Source: Azospirillaceae bacterium
Lineage (GTDB): Bacteria; Pseudomonadota; Alphaproteobacteria; Azospirillales; Azospirillaceae
Length of the DNA stretch: 33,191 bases
NCBI GenBank assembly: GCA_031291675.1
Contig: JARLIO010000047.1
Location: 1 to 33,191, forward strand
Direction: 5' to 3'
Shown: piece after piece, positions 23,519 through 31,339 of the stretch
Layout: each line of letters opens with the position of its first letter
Numbering within the stretch: the first letter of the stretch is position 1
Notes under the pieces: generated by a model
The model's input: the letters and a program-made list of their open reading frames with translations, nothing else
The model's database searches: none
Told to the model about the DNA's origin: nothing
Translations under genes and position numbers: made by a program

Positions 23519-24184
23519 ATGATCACTATAGAAGCTAAGACCGGAAGAACCGGACGCCCGCGTGAATTCGATCGCGACACCGCGCTTGAGAGGGCGATGA
23601 TGCTGTTCTGGCGCTACGGCTTTGAGGGCGTCTCCATTGCGCAGCTCACGGGGGCGCTCGGCATCGCCCCCGCCAGTCTCTATGCCGCCTTCGGCAGCAA
23701 GGCAGACCTCTACAAAGAGGCGCTCGAGCTCTATCTCCGACGGGTCACGGTGCAAGCGACCTACGCGCTGGAGAGTGATCGGCCGATATGCGAGACCGTG
23801 GCTGAGCTGCTCAAGTCGGCCGTCCTGTCGGTGACCGATGATGAGGCGGGCATTCGGGGCTGCATGATATCGCTGAGCATGCTGTTCCACGCGCCGGACA
23901 ATGCTGCGCTGGCCGACCATGTCGAACGGCTGCGGCGGCAGTGGCAGGAGCGGATCGCTTCACGACTGCAGCGGGCGATTGATGCCGGCGAACTTCCGAC
24001 CTCGCCGGGCGCCGACGCGTGGGCGCGCTATCTGGTATCGCTGATGCAGGGCATGGGAATACAGGCCAGGGACGGCGCTTCACGGGAGGCGCTGATGGTC
24101 GTCGCGAATTTGGGCTTCAAGACGATGTTTGGCCCCATGGAGGCAGCCGGCGGCACTTCGCCGCCAGCGGTCTGTCAGACTTAA
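23519..24184 (+). CDS. TetR/AcrR family transcriptional regulator
   Basis: A 221-residue regulator. The N-terminal TetR DNA-binding domain spans about residues 14-60: GRPREFDRDTALERAMMLFWRYG, then VSIAQLTGALGIAPASLYAAFGSKADLYKEAL. The C-terminal ligand domain includes RGCMISLSMLF and a YLVSLMQGMGIQARDGASRE helix, typical of the AcrR-like group with that ending. It is divergent from the FAD oxidoreductase operon with about 124 bp between starts. The ligand cannot be guessed. No strong Shine-Dalgarno precedes the ATG, so leader-poor translation is possible. Confidence 0.9.
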   Translation: MITIEAKTGRTGRPREFDRDTALERAMMLFWRYGFEGVSIAQLTGALGIAPASLYAAFGSKADLYKEALELYLRRVTVQATYALESDRPICETVAELLKSAVLSVTDDEAGIRGCMISLSMLFHAPDNAALADHVERLRRQWQERIASRLQRAIDAGELPTSPGADAWARYLVSLMQGMGIQARDGASREALMVVANLGFKTMFGPMEAAGGTSPPAVCQT

Positions 24185-24299
24185 CGGTATTGCGCAATAA
24201 TAAAAAAGGAATTCCCCGAATATTGGACGATATGATACGATACAGCACAATAATTTAACGTAATATTCCAAAATCTCGCGATTTTTCGTTAAGTCCGAC

Positions 24300-24640
24300 A
24301 GGCTGCTAGCGCTCGGTCATCGGCGCTTTACGGTTCCGTCGCTGAACCTGAAACCGGACGGCCAGAACGGACCGGCCTCGTCGGAGCGGATCGCGGCGGC
24401 GACTTATGACGTGGCCACGGCGCGGCTGAACGGCTACCGGGCCGCCCTCGCTGCGGCCGGGGTGGCGCCGGCGGTGGTGCCGGTCCTGGAGTGCGCGCCA
24501 CGACCATCCGGCAACCGCATGCGGAGAAAGGCCGGACCGCGGTGCGGATGTTGACCGCTCCTGTCCTCGCGAACGCGCATGTGCTGGCGACCGAACTCGT
24601 CGTGCGAACGTCCAGCGGAAGACGGCCGGATCTCGGCTGA
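24300..24640 (+). pseudogene. Remnant of a LacI-family transcriptional regulator
   Basis: Two pieces of a LacI/GalR sensor domain lie in different frames. From about 24300, the frame with codons at 24303 reads LLALGHRRFTV...ARLNGYRAALAAAGVAP...VPVLEC, the mid-protein segment of LacI regulators. From about 24499 another frame reads TTIRQPHAEKGRTAV...LATELVVRTSSG and stops at 24638-24640, the normal LacI C-terminus. The roughly 60-70 residues that should lie between them, and the whole N-terminal HTH half, are missing. The preceding 24185-24299 is clearly AT-richer than the surroundings and holds no gene I can identify. The sugar operon it once controlled is not obvious; the LysR/EIIA pair or the sugar operons are candidates. 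Confidence 0.75.
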
Positions 24641-24679
24641 CGCGACGCCAGAATGGCCTTCGGGTGGCCAAGGATGAAA

Positions 24680-25588
24680 TCAGCGACAAGGCGTTCCGCC
24701 AATCGGCGTGGCGGTGGGTGATCCCGCTGCGACCAGCTCCTCGCCGAGACAGGCAAGGAAATTGGCGATAATGCGGTCCCCCTCCGCCGATCGCCAGGCC
24801 GCACCGACCGACCAATCGGCGGCCGGATGATCGATTTCGCGATAGACGATCGGGAGATCGTCTCGCCGGGCCGAGTGCGGCACCAGCGAGGCCCCGACCC
24901 CCGACGCCACCAGTGCCAGGGCCGTGGGAAATTCCGCCACCTCCTGGACGATGTAGGGGGTGACGTTGAACGCGGCGCAGAGCGCAATCACCTGATCGAA
25001 GACGGAATGGGTCCGTTCGCGGCTCAACAGGACGAGCGGCAGGCCCTGCAGGTCGGCCAGGGTCCGGATGTCCTTGGCCGCCGGTGGCAGGGCGAGAATC
25101 AGCCTTTCTGTGGTCACCGGGCAGACGGCCAAATCGTCGGGTGCCGGCAGACGGATGAAGCCGATGTCCAGGCGCCGGCCGCGCAGGGCCTCGACCTGGC
25201 CGATGGAGGGCATGTCCCGGAGCGAGACGTGGATTTCGGGATAGCGGGAGCGGAATCGTGCGATGACCCGTGGCACCAGTTCATAGGTCGCCACGCCGAA
25301 ACCGATATCCAATGTGCCGATTTCGCCGCGCCCCGCCCGTTGCGCGCGCAACAGGGCTTCGCCGCAGCGGGCCAGGAGATCTCCGGCATCCTTGGCGAGG
25401 ACCGCTCCGGCGGCAGACAGGGATGTCCCCGCCGTGTCGCGATGGAACAAGGGCGCGCCGATTTCATCTTCCAGCTTGCGGATCTGCTTGCTGAGCGCCG
25501 GCTGGCTCAGATGCAGCAGGCTGGCTGCCCGGCCGAAATGCAGTTGATTGGCCAGCACGACAAAGGATCGCAGGGCGCGAAAATCCAT
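24680..25588 (-). CDS. LysR family transcriptional regulator
   Basis: A 302-residue LysR-type regulator. The N-terminal winged HTH (about residues 1-60) has MDFRALRSFVVLANQLHFGRAA and LHLSQPALSKQIRKLEDEIGAPLFHR. The periplasmic-binding-like effector domain (about 88-290) contains LDIGFG, LRGRRLDIGFIR and VASGVGASLVP. ATG 25588 is preferred; a TTG four codons upstream lies inside the palindrome. It is divergent from the EIIA-like gene across a 15-bp LysR-type box, so it most likely regulates that gene and itself. Confidence 0.92.
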   Translation of the reverse strand: MDFRALRSFVVLANQLHFGRAASLLHLSQPALSKQIRKLEDEIGAPLFHRDTAGTSLSAAGAVLAKDAGDLLARCGEALLRAQRAGRGEIGTLDIGFGVATYELVPRVIARFRSRYPEIHVSLRDMPSIGQVEALRGRRLDIGFIRLPAPDDLAVCPVTTERLILALPPAAKDIRTLADLQGLPLVLLSRERTHSVFDQVIALCAAFNVTPYIVQEVAEFPTALALVASGVGASLVPHSARRDDLPIVYREIDHPAADWSVGAAWRSAEGDRIIANFLACLGEELVAAGSPTATPIGGTPCR

Positions 25589-25592
25589 GGTA

Positions 25593-25607
25593 ATAACCAA
25601 AAGTTAT
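25593..25607. promoter_or_regulatory. LysR-type box (T-N11-A palindrome)
   Basis: ATAAC-CAAAA-GTTAT is a perfect 5-bp inverted repeat that fits the T-N11-A rule for LysR regulators. It lies 5 bases upstream of the LysR ATG and about 70-95 bases upstream of the divergent EIIA-like gene. Confidence 0.65.
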
Positions 25608-25676
25608 CAGTGTCTTGATCTTATACCATTGGACGAATGAGCGGGCGAGAGGGATCATCGGCGGCAGGGGGATCCC

Positions 25677-26216
25677 ATGACCCGTCCGAGAAAGGTTCCT
25701 GAGATGAAGACATTCCAAATTCGCGACCTGCTGGGGATGGGGCAGAGTGTTTCGCTGACCGCGCCGCTGGCTGGTTGGCTGGCTTCATTGGCCGATGTGC
25801 CCGACCCGGTCTGGAGTGGCCAGATGCTTGGCAGCGGGTTGGCCATCGATCCCGTGGAACAAATGCTCAAGGCGCCCTGCGACGGTGTTGTCACGCTGGT
25901 GCATCGCGCCCATCACGGGTTGACGATGACTTTGGCGAATGGCGCCGAGCTGCTGCTGTTGATCGGCGTCGACGCCTATGGCCTGGCGGGCGATGGCTTT
26001 GTGCCCCATATCGCCGCGGGCCGGTGGGTCTGGACCGGGGATCCGTTGATCTCATTTGATGCGGCCGCTCTCGCCCGCAAGGCCAAAAGCCGGCTGATCT
26101 CGGTGATCGTTCTGGGCGAGGCCTTCCGGATGTCGCCGGTCGTTGCCGGTCGTCCCATCGCCTTCGGCGAACCGCTGGCGACCGTCCGTCCCAATCGCGT
26201 GGTCCGCGCGGCGTGA
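25677..26216 (+). CDS. EIIA-Glc-like (PTS IIA type 1) protein lacking the phosphorylated histidine
   Basis: A 179-residue protein matching EIIA-Glc (Crr) over almost its whole length: VSLTAPLAGWL, VPDPVWSGQMLGSGLAIDP, LKAPCDGVVT, then AHHGLTM and GAELLLLIGVDAYGLAGDGF, with no gaps against E. coli Crr between APVDG and GID. The supporting histidine (Crr His75) is kept as His80, but the phosphate-accepting histidine (Crr His90, in VHFGID) is Leu95 here. It cannot carry phosphate in the usual way, so a sensory or regulatory role is more likely than PTS phosphotransfer. ATG 25677 has AGGGGGA upstream; ATG 25704 is an alternative. No other PTS gene is in the window. Confidence 0.85.
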   Translation: MTRPRKVPEMKTFQIRDLLGMGQSVSLTAPLAGWLASLADVPDPVWSGQMLGSGLAIDPVEQMLKAPCDGVVTLVHRAHHGLTMTLANGAELLLLIGVDAYGLAGDGFVPHIAAGRWVWTGDPLISFDAAALARKAKSRLISVIVLGEAFRMSPVVAGRPIAFGEPLATVRPNRVVRAA

Positions 26217-26217
26217 G

Positions 26218-26245
26218 CCGGGGCGGCCGCGAACGACCCCGGTTT
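26218..26245 (+). terminator. Possible weak terminator after the EIIA-like gene
   Basis: CCGGGG (26218-26223) and CCCCGG (26237-26242) form a 6-bp stem with a 13-base loop and only a TTT tail, directly after the stop. Confidence 0.4.
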
Positions 26246-26301
26246 CGACGGCAGAAGCGCCCGAGCGTGGTCGCGGCAGCGAACGGTGATGCCGCGAGCC
26301 A

Positions 26302-26403
26302 CTAGCGCTGTTTCCGATCCCCGTTGGATCGGAAACAGCGCTAGGTCTTTGTTTTGTCGCATTTTCGACGCCCAATCGGAACCCACTTGGTCGGAAAATG
26401 CTC
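26302..26403. repeat. RIME-like double palindrome in the intergenic region
   Basis: The first palindrome has arms 26302-26320 and 26326-26344 with a 5-base loop: a perfect 19-bp stem around GCGCTGTTTCCGATCC. The second pairs GCATTTTC-GAC (26359-26369) with GTC-GGAAAATGC (26390-26401) with one bulge. The order and wording (a GCGCTGTTTCCGATC stem, then GTCGCATTTTC ... CCCACTT ... GAAAATGCTC) resemble the two-palindrome intergenic mosaic elements of Rhizobiales. The rest of the 26217-26911 gap (26404-26813) holds no ORF with codon structure or family similarity that I can support. Confidence 0.7.
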
Positions 26404-26813
26404 CAGGCGCCGCTCGTTCGGCCCACTCCAAGCCACCGGCCCGGCAATCCCCGCGATCATCACGCCGCGTTCGAGCCCGGATGGGGGAACATAGGTAGTT
26501 TCCGAAGCTGCCATCCTGTCGGATAAGTTCCTAAATAGCTGATTCACGGGCATGAACGGGTGGTCGTCGACAAGGCGTGCCGGGCTGGGACCGGTGCCGG
26601 GTGAAGGTTTTGACCGTTCGGGCTGTTCAGGGGACGTGGCAGGGGCATACCGTGCATTCTTCGATGTCGGCCAGATCGTTTAACGTTGCTCGCGAGCCAA
26701 CTTGTGGTCATCGTCGATGCGACGTCCCGTTTTCCCGTGATGAGGGCGTTGGCCAGACCGGCAGGCGGGTCGCCGAAACCCTTGCTGTGCCGCGCCACGA
26801 CGTCAGCCCCTTG

Positions 26814-26849
26814 TCCGCCGTTCCGTCATTTTTGTCCGGGAACGGCGGA
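26814..26849 (+). promoter_or_regulatory. Hairpin just upstream of kaiC
   Basis: TCCGCCGTTCC (26814-26824) and GGAACGGCGGA (26839-26849) form a perfect 11-bp stem with a 14-base loop. The right arm ends on the A of the first possible kaiC ATG (26849). If that ATG were used, its ribosome site would be locked in the stem. Otherwise the hairpin is a leader element 60 bases before the preferred ATG at 26912. Confidence 0.55.
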
Positions 26850-26911
26850 TGAAACCAGAACCGCCGGGCTCAATCGATTTCGCGCCGTGCATGACTCTAG
26901 AACGATGGCCC

Positions 26912-28654
26912 ATGAAAAAAAAGCTGATTGAAACGCCTGCCTCGCTCGCCAAGACGCTCACGGGTATCGATGGGCTTGATGAGATTACCGGCGGTGGTTT
27001 GCCGACAGGGCGGCCGACATTGGTCTGCGGTTCCGCGGGATGTGGCAAGACGATGCTCGCGATGGAATTTCTCGTGCGCGGGGCGATGCAGTTCGGCGAG
27101 CCGGGCGTCTTCATGATGTTCGAGGAAAATGCCGCGGAACTGACCGCCAATGTCCGCTCGCTCGGCTTTGATCTGGAAACTCTCGTGGCCCAGAAAAAGA
27201 TCGTGCTCGATTATGTCCGCGTCGAGCGCAGCGAGATCGAGGAGACCGGCGCCTACGATCTCGAAGGCTTGTTCATTCGGCTCGGCCACGCGATCGACTC
27301 TATCGGCGCGAAACGGGTGGTGCTCGACACCGTCGAGGCTCTGTTCGCCGGACTGCCCAATCATGCTGTTCTGCGTGCGGAACTCCGGCGCCTGTTTCGC
27401 TGGTTGAAGGATCGCGGCATGACGGCGGTCATCACCGGGGAGAAGGGCGACGGCAATGCGATTACGCGCTTTGGCCTTGAGGAATACGTGGCTGACTGTG
27501 TGATCATCCTCGACCAACGGATCCGTGAGCAGATTTCCACGCGTCGGCTTCGGGTGCTCAAATATCGCGGCACCGCCCATGGCATGAACGAGTATCCGTT
27601 CCTCATTGGCGCCCACGGATTTTCGGTGCTGCCGATCACGTCGTTGCTGCTCGATCATCAGGTTTCCGCGCAACGGGTGTCGACGGGTATCCCGCGGCTT
27701 GACGAGATGCTGGGCGGCCAGGGCGTCTTTCGCGGCAGCAGTGTGCTCATCTCCGGTTCGTCAGGCACCGGCAAGAGCAGCATCGCCGCGAAGCTGACCG
27801 AAGCGGCGTGCCGGCGTGGCGAGCGGGCGCTGTATTTCGCCTACGAGGAATCGGCAGCACAGATCGTCCGCAACATGTGCTCGGTCGGCATCGACCTCGC
27901 GCCGCTGGTGAAGGCGGGATTGCTCGAAATTCATTCGTCCCGCCCGACGCTGCAGGGTTTGGAACAGCACCTGGTGATGATGCATGACGTGGTGCGGACC
28001 TTCCGCCCGACCGTGGTCGCCGTCGATCCGATCAGCGATCTCACGATGGCGCGCGACGACGCGGAGGTGAAGCCGACGCTGATGCGACTGATCGATTTCT
28101 TGAAGAAGGAGCAGATCACCGCGGTCTTCACCAGCCTGACCAGCGGCGGGGACGCAACGATGGCACCCGAGGAATCACAGGTCGGCGTTTCCTCGCTGAT
28201 GGATACCTGGTTGCTGTTGCGCAATGTCGAGTTCACCGGCGAGCGCAACCGCACCATCTTCGTCCGCAAATCGCGCGGGATGGCGCACTCGAACCAGGTG
28301 CGCGAATTCGTGCTGAGCGACAGCGGCATCGACCTGGTGGATGTCTATCTCGGCGGCGACCGCGTGCTGACCGGCAGCGCCCGCATCACGCAGGAGGCGC
28401 AGGAACAGGCCGCGACAACGCTGCGCGGTCAGGATCACCAGCGCAAGTTGCGCCAGCTCGCCAGCAAACGAAAGGCGATCGAGGCACAAATTGCCGCACT
28501 TCAAGCCGAGGCCGAGGCGGAAACCGAAGAGGTTCATTTCGCCATCGCCCAGGAAACTTTGCAGCAAAAAGCCAAGCACCAGAACATCGATGCCATGGCG
28601 CAACGGCGTGGCGGCGCGGCCGGCGCCAATGGCGCGTCGAAGGAACGGCGATGA
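26912..28654 (+). CDS. kaiC: Circadian clock protein KaiC homologue
   Basis: A 580-residue double-domain RecA-like ATPase. CI (about residues 15-235) has ITGGGLPTGRPTLVCGSAGCGKT and the catalytic FEEN pair. CII (about 250-500) has LDEMLGGQGVFRGSSVLISGSSGTGKSS, YEES, VVAVDPISDL and the segment VGVSSLMDTWLLLRN. Against the cyanobacterial Ser431-Thr432 phosphosite pair, the aligned positions are Ser-Ser. A C-terminal tail (about 505-580) is helical, Gln/Ala/Glu-rich and probably coiled coil. Kinase output probably passes through KaiB and the kinase-receiver protein downstream. In-frame ATGs at 26849 and 26891 exist; the start is uncertain because none has a clear Shine-Dalgarno. No kaiA is present, as usual outside cyanobacteria. 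Confidence 0.92.
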   Translation: MKKKLIETPASLAKTLTGIDGLDEITGGGLPTGRPTLVCGSAGCGKTMLAMEFLVRGAMQFGEPGVFMMFEENAAELTANVRSLGFDLETLVAQKKIVLDYVRVERSEIEETGAYDLEGLFIRLGHAIDSIGAKRVVLDTVEALFAGLPNHAVLRAELRRLFRWLKDRGMTAVITGEKGDGNAITRFGLEEYVADCVIILDQRIREQISTRRLRVLKYRGTAHGMNEYPFLIGAHGFSVLPITSLLLDHQVSAQRVSTGIPRLDEMLGGQGVFRGSSVLISGSSGTGKSSIAAKLTEAACRRGERALYFAYEESAAQIVRNMCSVGIDLAPLVKAGLLEIHSSRPTLQGLEQHLVMMHDVVRTFRPTVVAVDPISDLTMARDDAEVKPTLMRLIDFLKKEQITAVFTSLTSGGDATMAPEESQVGVSSLMDTWLLLRNVEFTGERNRTIFVRKSRGMAHSNQVREFVLSDSGIDLVDVYLGGDRVLTGSARITQEAQEQAATTLRGQDHQRKLRQLASKRKAIEAQIAALQAEAEAETEEVHFAIAQETLQQKAKHQNIDAMAQRRGGAAGANGASKERR

Positions 28655-28767
28655 ATTTCTCCGATCGCCAGCCACCGATCAAAAGGCGGGCGCCGCGCGG
28701 GCGTTCCACCGGGCAACGCGTGCTGATCGAACGCGGCGTATCGATGATCAGGCCTGAATTCACATGA
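28651..28767 (+). CDS. Possible 38-residue basic peptide between kaiC and kaiB
   Basis: The ATG at 28651 overlaps the kaiC stop by ATGA, and the stop TGA at 28765-28767 overlaps the kaiB ATG (28764) by ATGA. The 38-codon frame therefore fills the 109-bp gap exactly. The peptide is strongly basic (IKRRAPRGRS in the middle) with no recognised motif. It may be only a coupling device that carries ribosomes from kaiC to kaiB, whose own ribosome site is weak, or a small clock-associated protein. Confidence 0.45.
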   Translation: MNFSDRQPPIKRRAPRGRSTGQRVLIERGVSMIRPEFT

Positions 28768-29126
28768 AGAAGAACGTCCCCACTCCCGTCCGAGCCGATC
28801 CGATCAACGCCGTCGTGGTGCCGGATGCCACCTACTACGTGCTGCGGCTCTATATCATCGGTTCGACGCCCCATTCCGTGCGGGCGACCGCCAACATCCG
28901 GAAGCTCTGTGACCAGCATCTGGAAGGGCGCTACGATTTGGAGGTCGTGGACATCTCCCAATATCCGGCCCTGGCGGGAAGCGCCCAGATCATCGCCGCA
29001 CCGACCCTGATCAAGGAATTGCCGCTGCCGCTGCGCCGGTTCATCGGCGACATGTCGCAGACCGAGCGCCTCCTGCTGGGGCTCGATCTCGGCGACCCGT
29101 CATCGTCTTCGGCAAAAGCGGACTGA
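28764..29126 (+). CDS. kaiB: Circadian clock protein KaiB homologue
   Basis: A 120-residue protein with the thioredoxin-like KaiB fold: YVLRLYIIGSTPHSVRATAN (strand 1 and helix 1), then LEVVDISQYP, the cis-proline region IIAAPTLIKELPLPLRRFIGD, and a C-terminal LLLGLDL helix. KaiB binds KaiC and acts in clock or stress-timing output. It has an extra N-terminal tail of about 20 residues and a Ser-rich C-terminal tail (DPSSSSAKAD) compared with the roughly 100-residue cyanobacterial protein. It lies after kaiC and 6 bp before the kinase gene, so the three form one operon. Confidence 0.93.
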   Translation: MKKNVPTPVRADPINAVVVPDATYYVLRLYIIGSTPHSVRATANIRKLCDQHLEGRYDLEVVDISQYPALAGSAQIIAAPTLIKELPLPLRRFIGDMSQTERLLLGLDLGDPSSSSAKAD

Positions 29127-29132
29127 GCCGTC

Positions 29133-31052
29133 ATGCCTGCGAAATCGCTCTCCGGATTGACCCTCCGCGCCGAAACCGTCGAATTGCGCGCGCGGCTGGA
29201 GGAGGTTGAGGAAACGCTTCGCGCCATCCGAAGCGGAGAGGTCGATACCCTCGTCGTCGAGAGCGGCGCGGGCCCGCAGGTCTACACGCTGCAGGGCCTG
29301 GACGCCGAAACCAACCGGTTTCGCGGCCAGATCCTCGCGCAGGTCAGTGACGCTGTGATTGCCGTCGACCGGGAGGGGCGCATCACCTATCTCAATGCCG
29401 CCGCCGAGCGGCTCTACGGCCTGGTCGCGTCCCGGGTCCTGGGACAAAGTTTATCGACGATCTATTCGTCGCAATGGCTCCATCCCAAGGACGAAGCCGT
29501 CGCGGCGGCGGCGCTGTCCGAGCGGGGTGAATGGCGCGGCGAAAACGTCCACGTCACAAACGACGGCCGCAAGCTCAAGGTGGAGTCGGGCGTCACTGTC
29601 ATGCGGGAGATTTCGGGACGATCGACCGGCATGCTCGCCGTCATCCGTGACGTCACCGAACGCAAGCAACACGAAGATCAGGTTGCGGTGTCGGAGATCC
29701 GTTATCGCCGTCTCTTTGAGACGGCCCATGACGGCATCATCCTCCTCGATCCGGGAACGCGCAAAATCATTGATGCCAATCCCTTCATGACGAAGATGCT
29801 GGGTTATCGGCGCCACGACTTGATTGGAAAAGAGCTCTTTGAGATCGGCCTGCTCGAAGACGAAGACGCGAGCCGTGAAATGTTTCGCAAACTGACGAAT
29901 ACCAACCAGGTGCGCTACGAGAACCTGCCGCTCGAAAGTCAGGGAGGTCGTCATCAGGAAGTTGAAGTCGTGGCCAATCTCTACGACGAGAACGGCCATT
30001 CCGTCATCCAATGCAATATTCGCGACATCACCGAACGCAAGCGCTCCGAGGAGCACGTCAAGCTGCTGATGGCCGAGGTCAATCATCGCGCCAAGAACCT
30101 GCTCGCCGTGGTCCAGGCCGTCGCGCATCAAACCGCGAAGCACGGTGACCCGGCGACGTTTTCCGAGCGCCTGTGCGACCGCATCGCCGCGCTTGCCGTC
30201 GGCCAGGATCTGCTGGTAAAAAACCAATGGCACGGTGTTGATGTGTTGGACCTGGTTGAGGCCCAGCTTTCTCATTTCAGAGATCTGATCGGCAGCCGTG
30301 TGCTGATCGACGGCCCCGTCGCGCGTCTGACAGCCGCTGCCGCCCAGGGCATCGGCATGGCGTTGCACGAGCTTGCCACCAACGCCGCAAAATATGGCGC
30401 GTTATCGACCCCCGAAGGGCGGGTGCATATCGCCTGGACCGTGACCGCTGGCGCCGCGCCGCGATTTTCGATGTCGTGGCGCGAGGAGGGTGGTCCGAAA
30501 GTGATCGTGCCGACGCGAAGGGGCTTTGGCCAGATGGTGATCGGTCGGATGGCCGAAGCCGCGATCCAGGGCATCGCCGACATCACGTTTCGGGAGGAGG
30601 GGCTGTTGTGGATTCTGAGTGCGGCGACGGAGAACGCACTGGTCGTGACCGGTGGAGAGGCATGGATGAGCGGAAACATGACAAGACTGGATGGTCCGCA
30701 CCGGGCACGGATCCTCATCGTCGAAGACGAACCGATGCTGGCCTTCACCCTGGAAGAATTGCTGATCGAGGCCGGTTTCGAAATCGCCGGCGTGGCCGGA
30801 AGGCTTGAAACCGCCCTCGCGCTGATCGAGAGCGGTGTTTGCGACGCGGCGATCATTGATGCCAATCTCGCGGGGGTCAGCGCCAGCCCCGCGGCAACGG
30901 CATTGACGGCTCGCGGATTGCCTTTTCTCGTGCTGTCGGGCTATCTGCCCTCGCAGCAGCACAGCGCCTTTTCGGCGGCGCTCTGTCTTCAGAAACCGTG
31001 TCGGCCGGATGATCTCATCCGAAGTCTGCGCAGCATCCTGCCGGCTTCGTGA
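29133..31052 (+). CDS. PAS-PAS HWE-family histidine kinase with C-terminal receiver domain
   Basis: A 639-residue soluble signalling protein. A coiled coil with the TLRAIRSGEVDTLVV segment comes first (about residues 10-55). PAS1 (about 65-180) and PAS2 (about 185-308) each end in a D(V/I)TERK linker. The HWE/HisKA_2 kinase (about 310-515) has the phosphoacceptor His318 in EVNHRAKNLLAVVQ, the N-box HELATNAAKYGALS, the SWREEGGP element and GFGQMVIGRM. The receiver (about 523-639) has VEDEP, the predicted phosphoacceptor Asp576 in IIDANL and the LQKPC lysine. No transmembrane segment is seen. Located just after kaiB, it is a likely reader of the KaiBC state, as in other alphaproteobacterial kai clusters. 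Confidence 0.92.
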   Translation: MPAKSLSGLTLRAETVELRARLEEVEETLRAIRSGEVDTLVVESGAGPQVYTLQGLDAETNRFRGQILAQVSDAVIAVDREGRITYLNAAAERLYGLVASRVLGQSLSTIYSSQWLHPKDEAVAAAALSERGEWRGENVHVTNDGRKLKVESGVTVMREISGRSTGMLAVIRDVTERKQHEDQVAVSEIRYRRLFETAHDGIILLDPGTRKIIDANPFMTKMLGYRRHDLIGKELFEIGLLEDEDASREMFRKLTNTNQVRYENLPLESQGGRHQEVEVVANLYDENGHSVIQCNIRDITERKRSEEHVKLLMAEVNHRAKNLLAVVQAVAHQTAKHGDPATFSERLCDRIAALAVGQDLLVKNQWHGVDVLDLVEAQLSHFRDLIGSRVLIDGPVARLTAAAAQGIGMALHELATNAAKYGALSTPEGRVHIAWTVTAGAAPRFSMSWREEGGPKVIVPTRRGFGQMVIGRMAEAAIQGIADITFREEGLLWILSAATENALVVTGGEAWMSGNMTRLDGPHRARILIVEDEPMLAFTLEELLIEAGFEIAGVAGRLETALALIESGVCDAAIIDANLAGVSASPAATALTARGLPFLVLSGYLPSQQHSAFSAALCLQKPCRPDDLIRSLRSILPAS

Positions 31053-31339
31053 CGAGCCTCACGCGGCGCTTTGGGCTTTTCGGGAGGGGCCTTTGTGTCA
31101 CCGTCGCCCTGAAACGCCGCCGAGACAAGGATCCCCCGGTGCTCGCTGCACGACCCGGGATGGCAAGGGTGACAAGGTTGTGATCTTTTCCGCTGGTGCG
31201 CGGGCCGGGCGCGGCGTGATTGATACGGCGGTTTTTGAGGGTGACGAGACAATCGCGAACGCCCGTCAGGACGACAAGATGATGGCCCGCTCGCGGCTCG
31301 TCCGCGTGTGGTCCGGGAGGACGCCTGATAGCGGATGGC

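Noticed and set aside
26544-26798. 84-codon minus-strand frame in the gap before kaiC
   Set aside because: No recognisable family, no ribosome site and no context; likely chance in GC-rich DNA.
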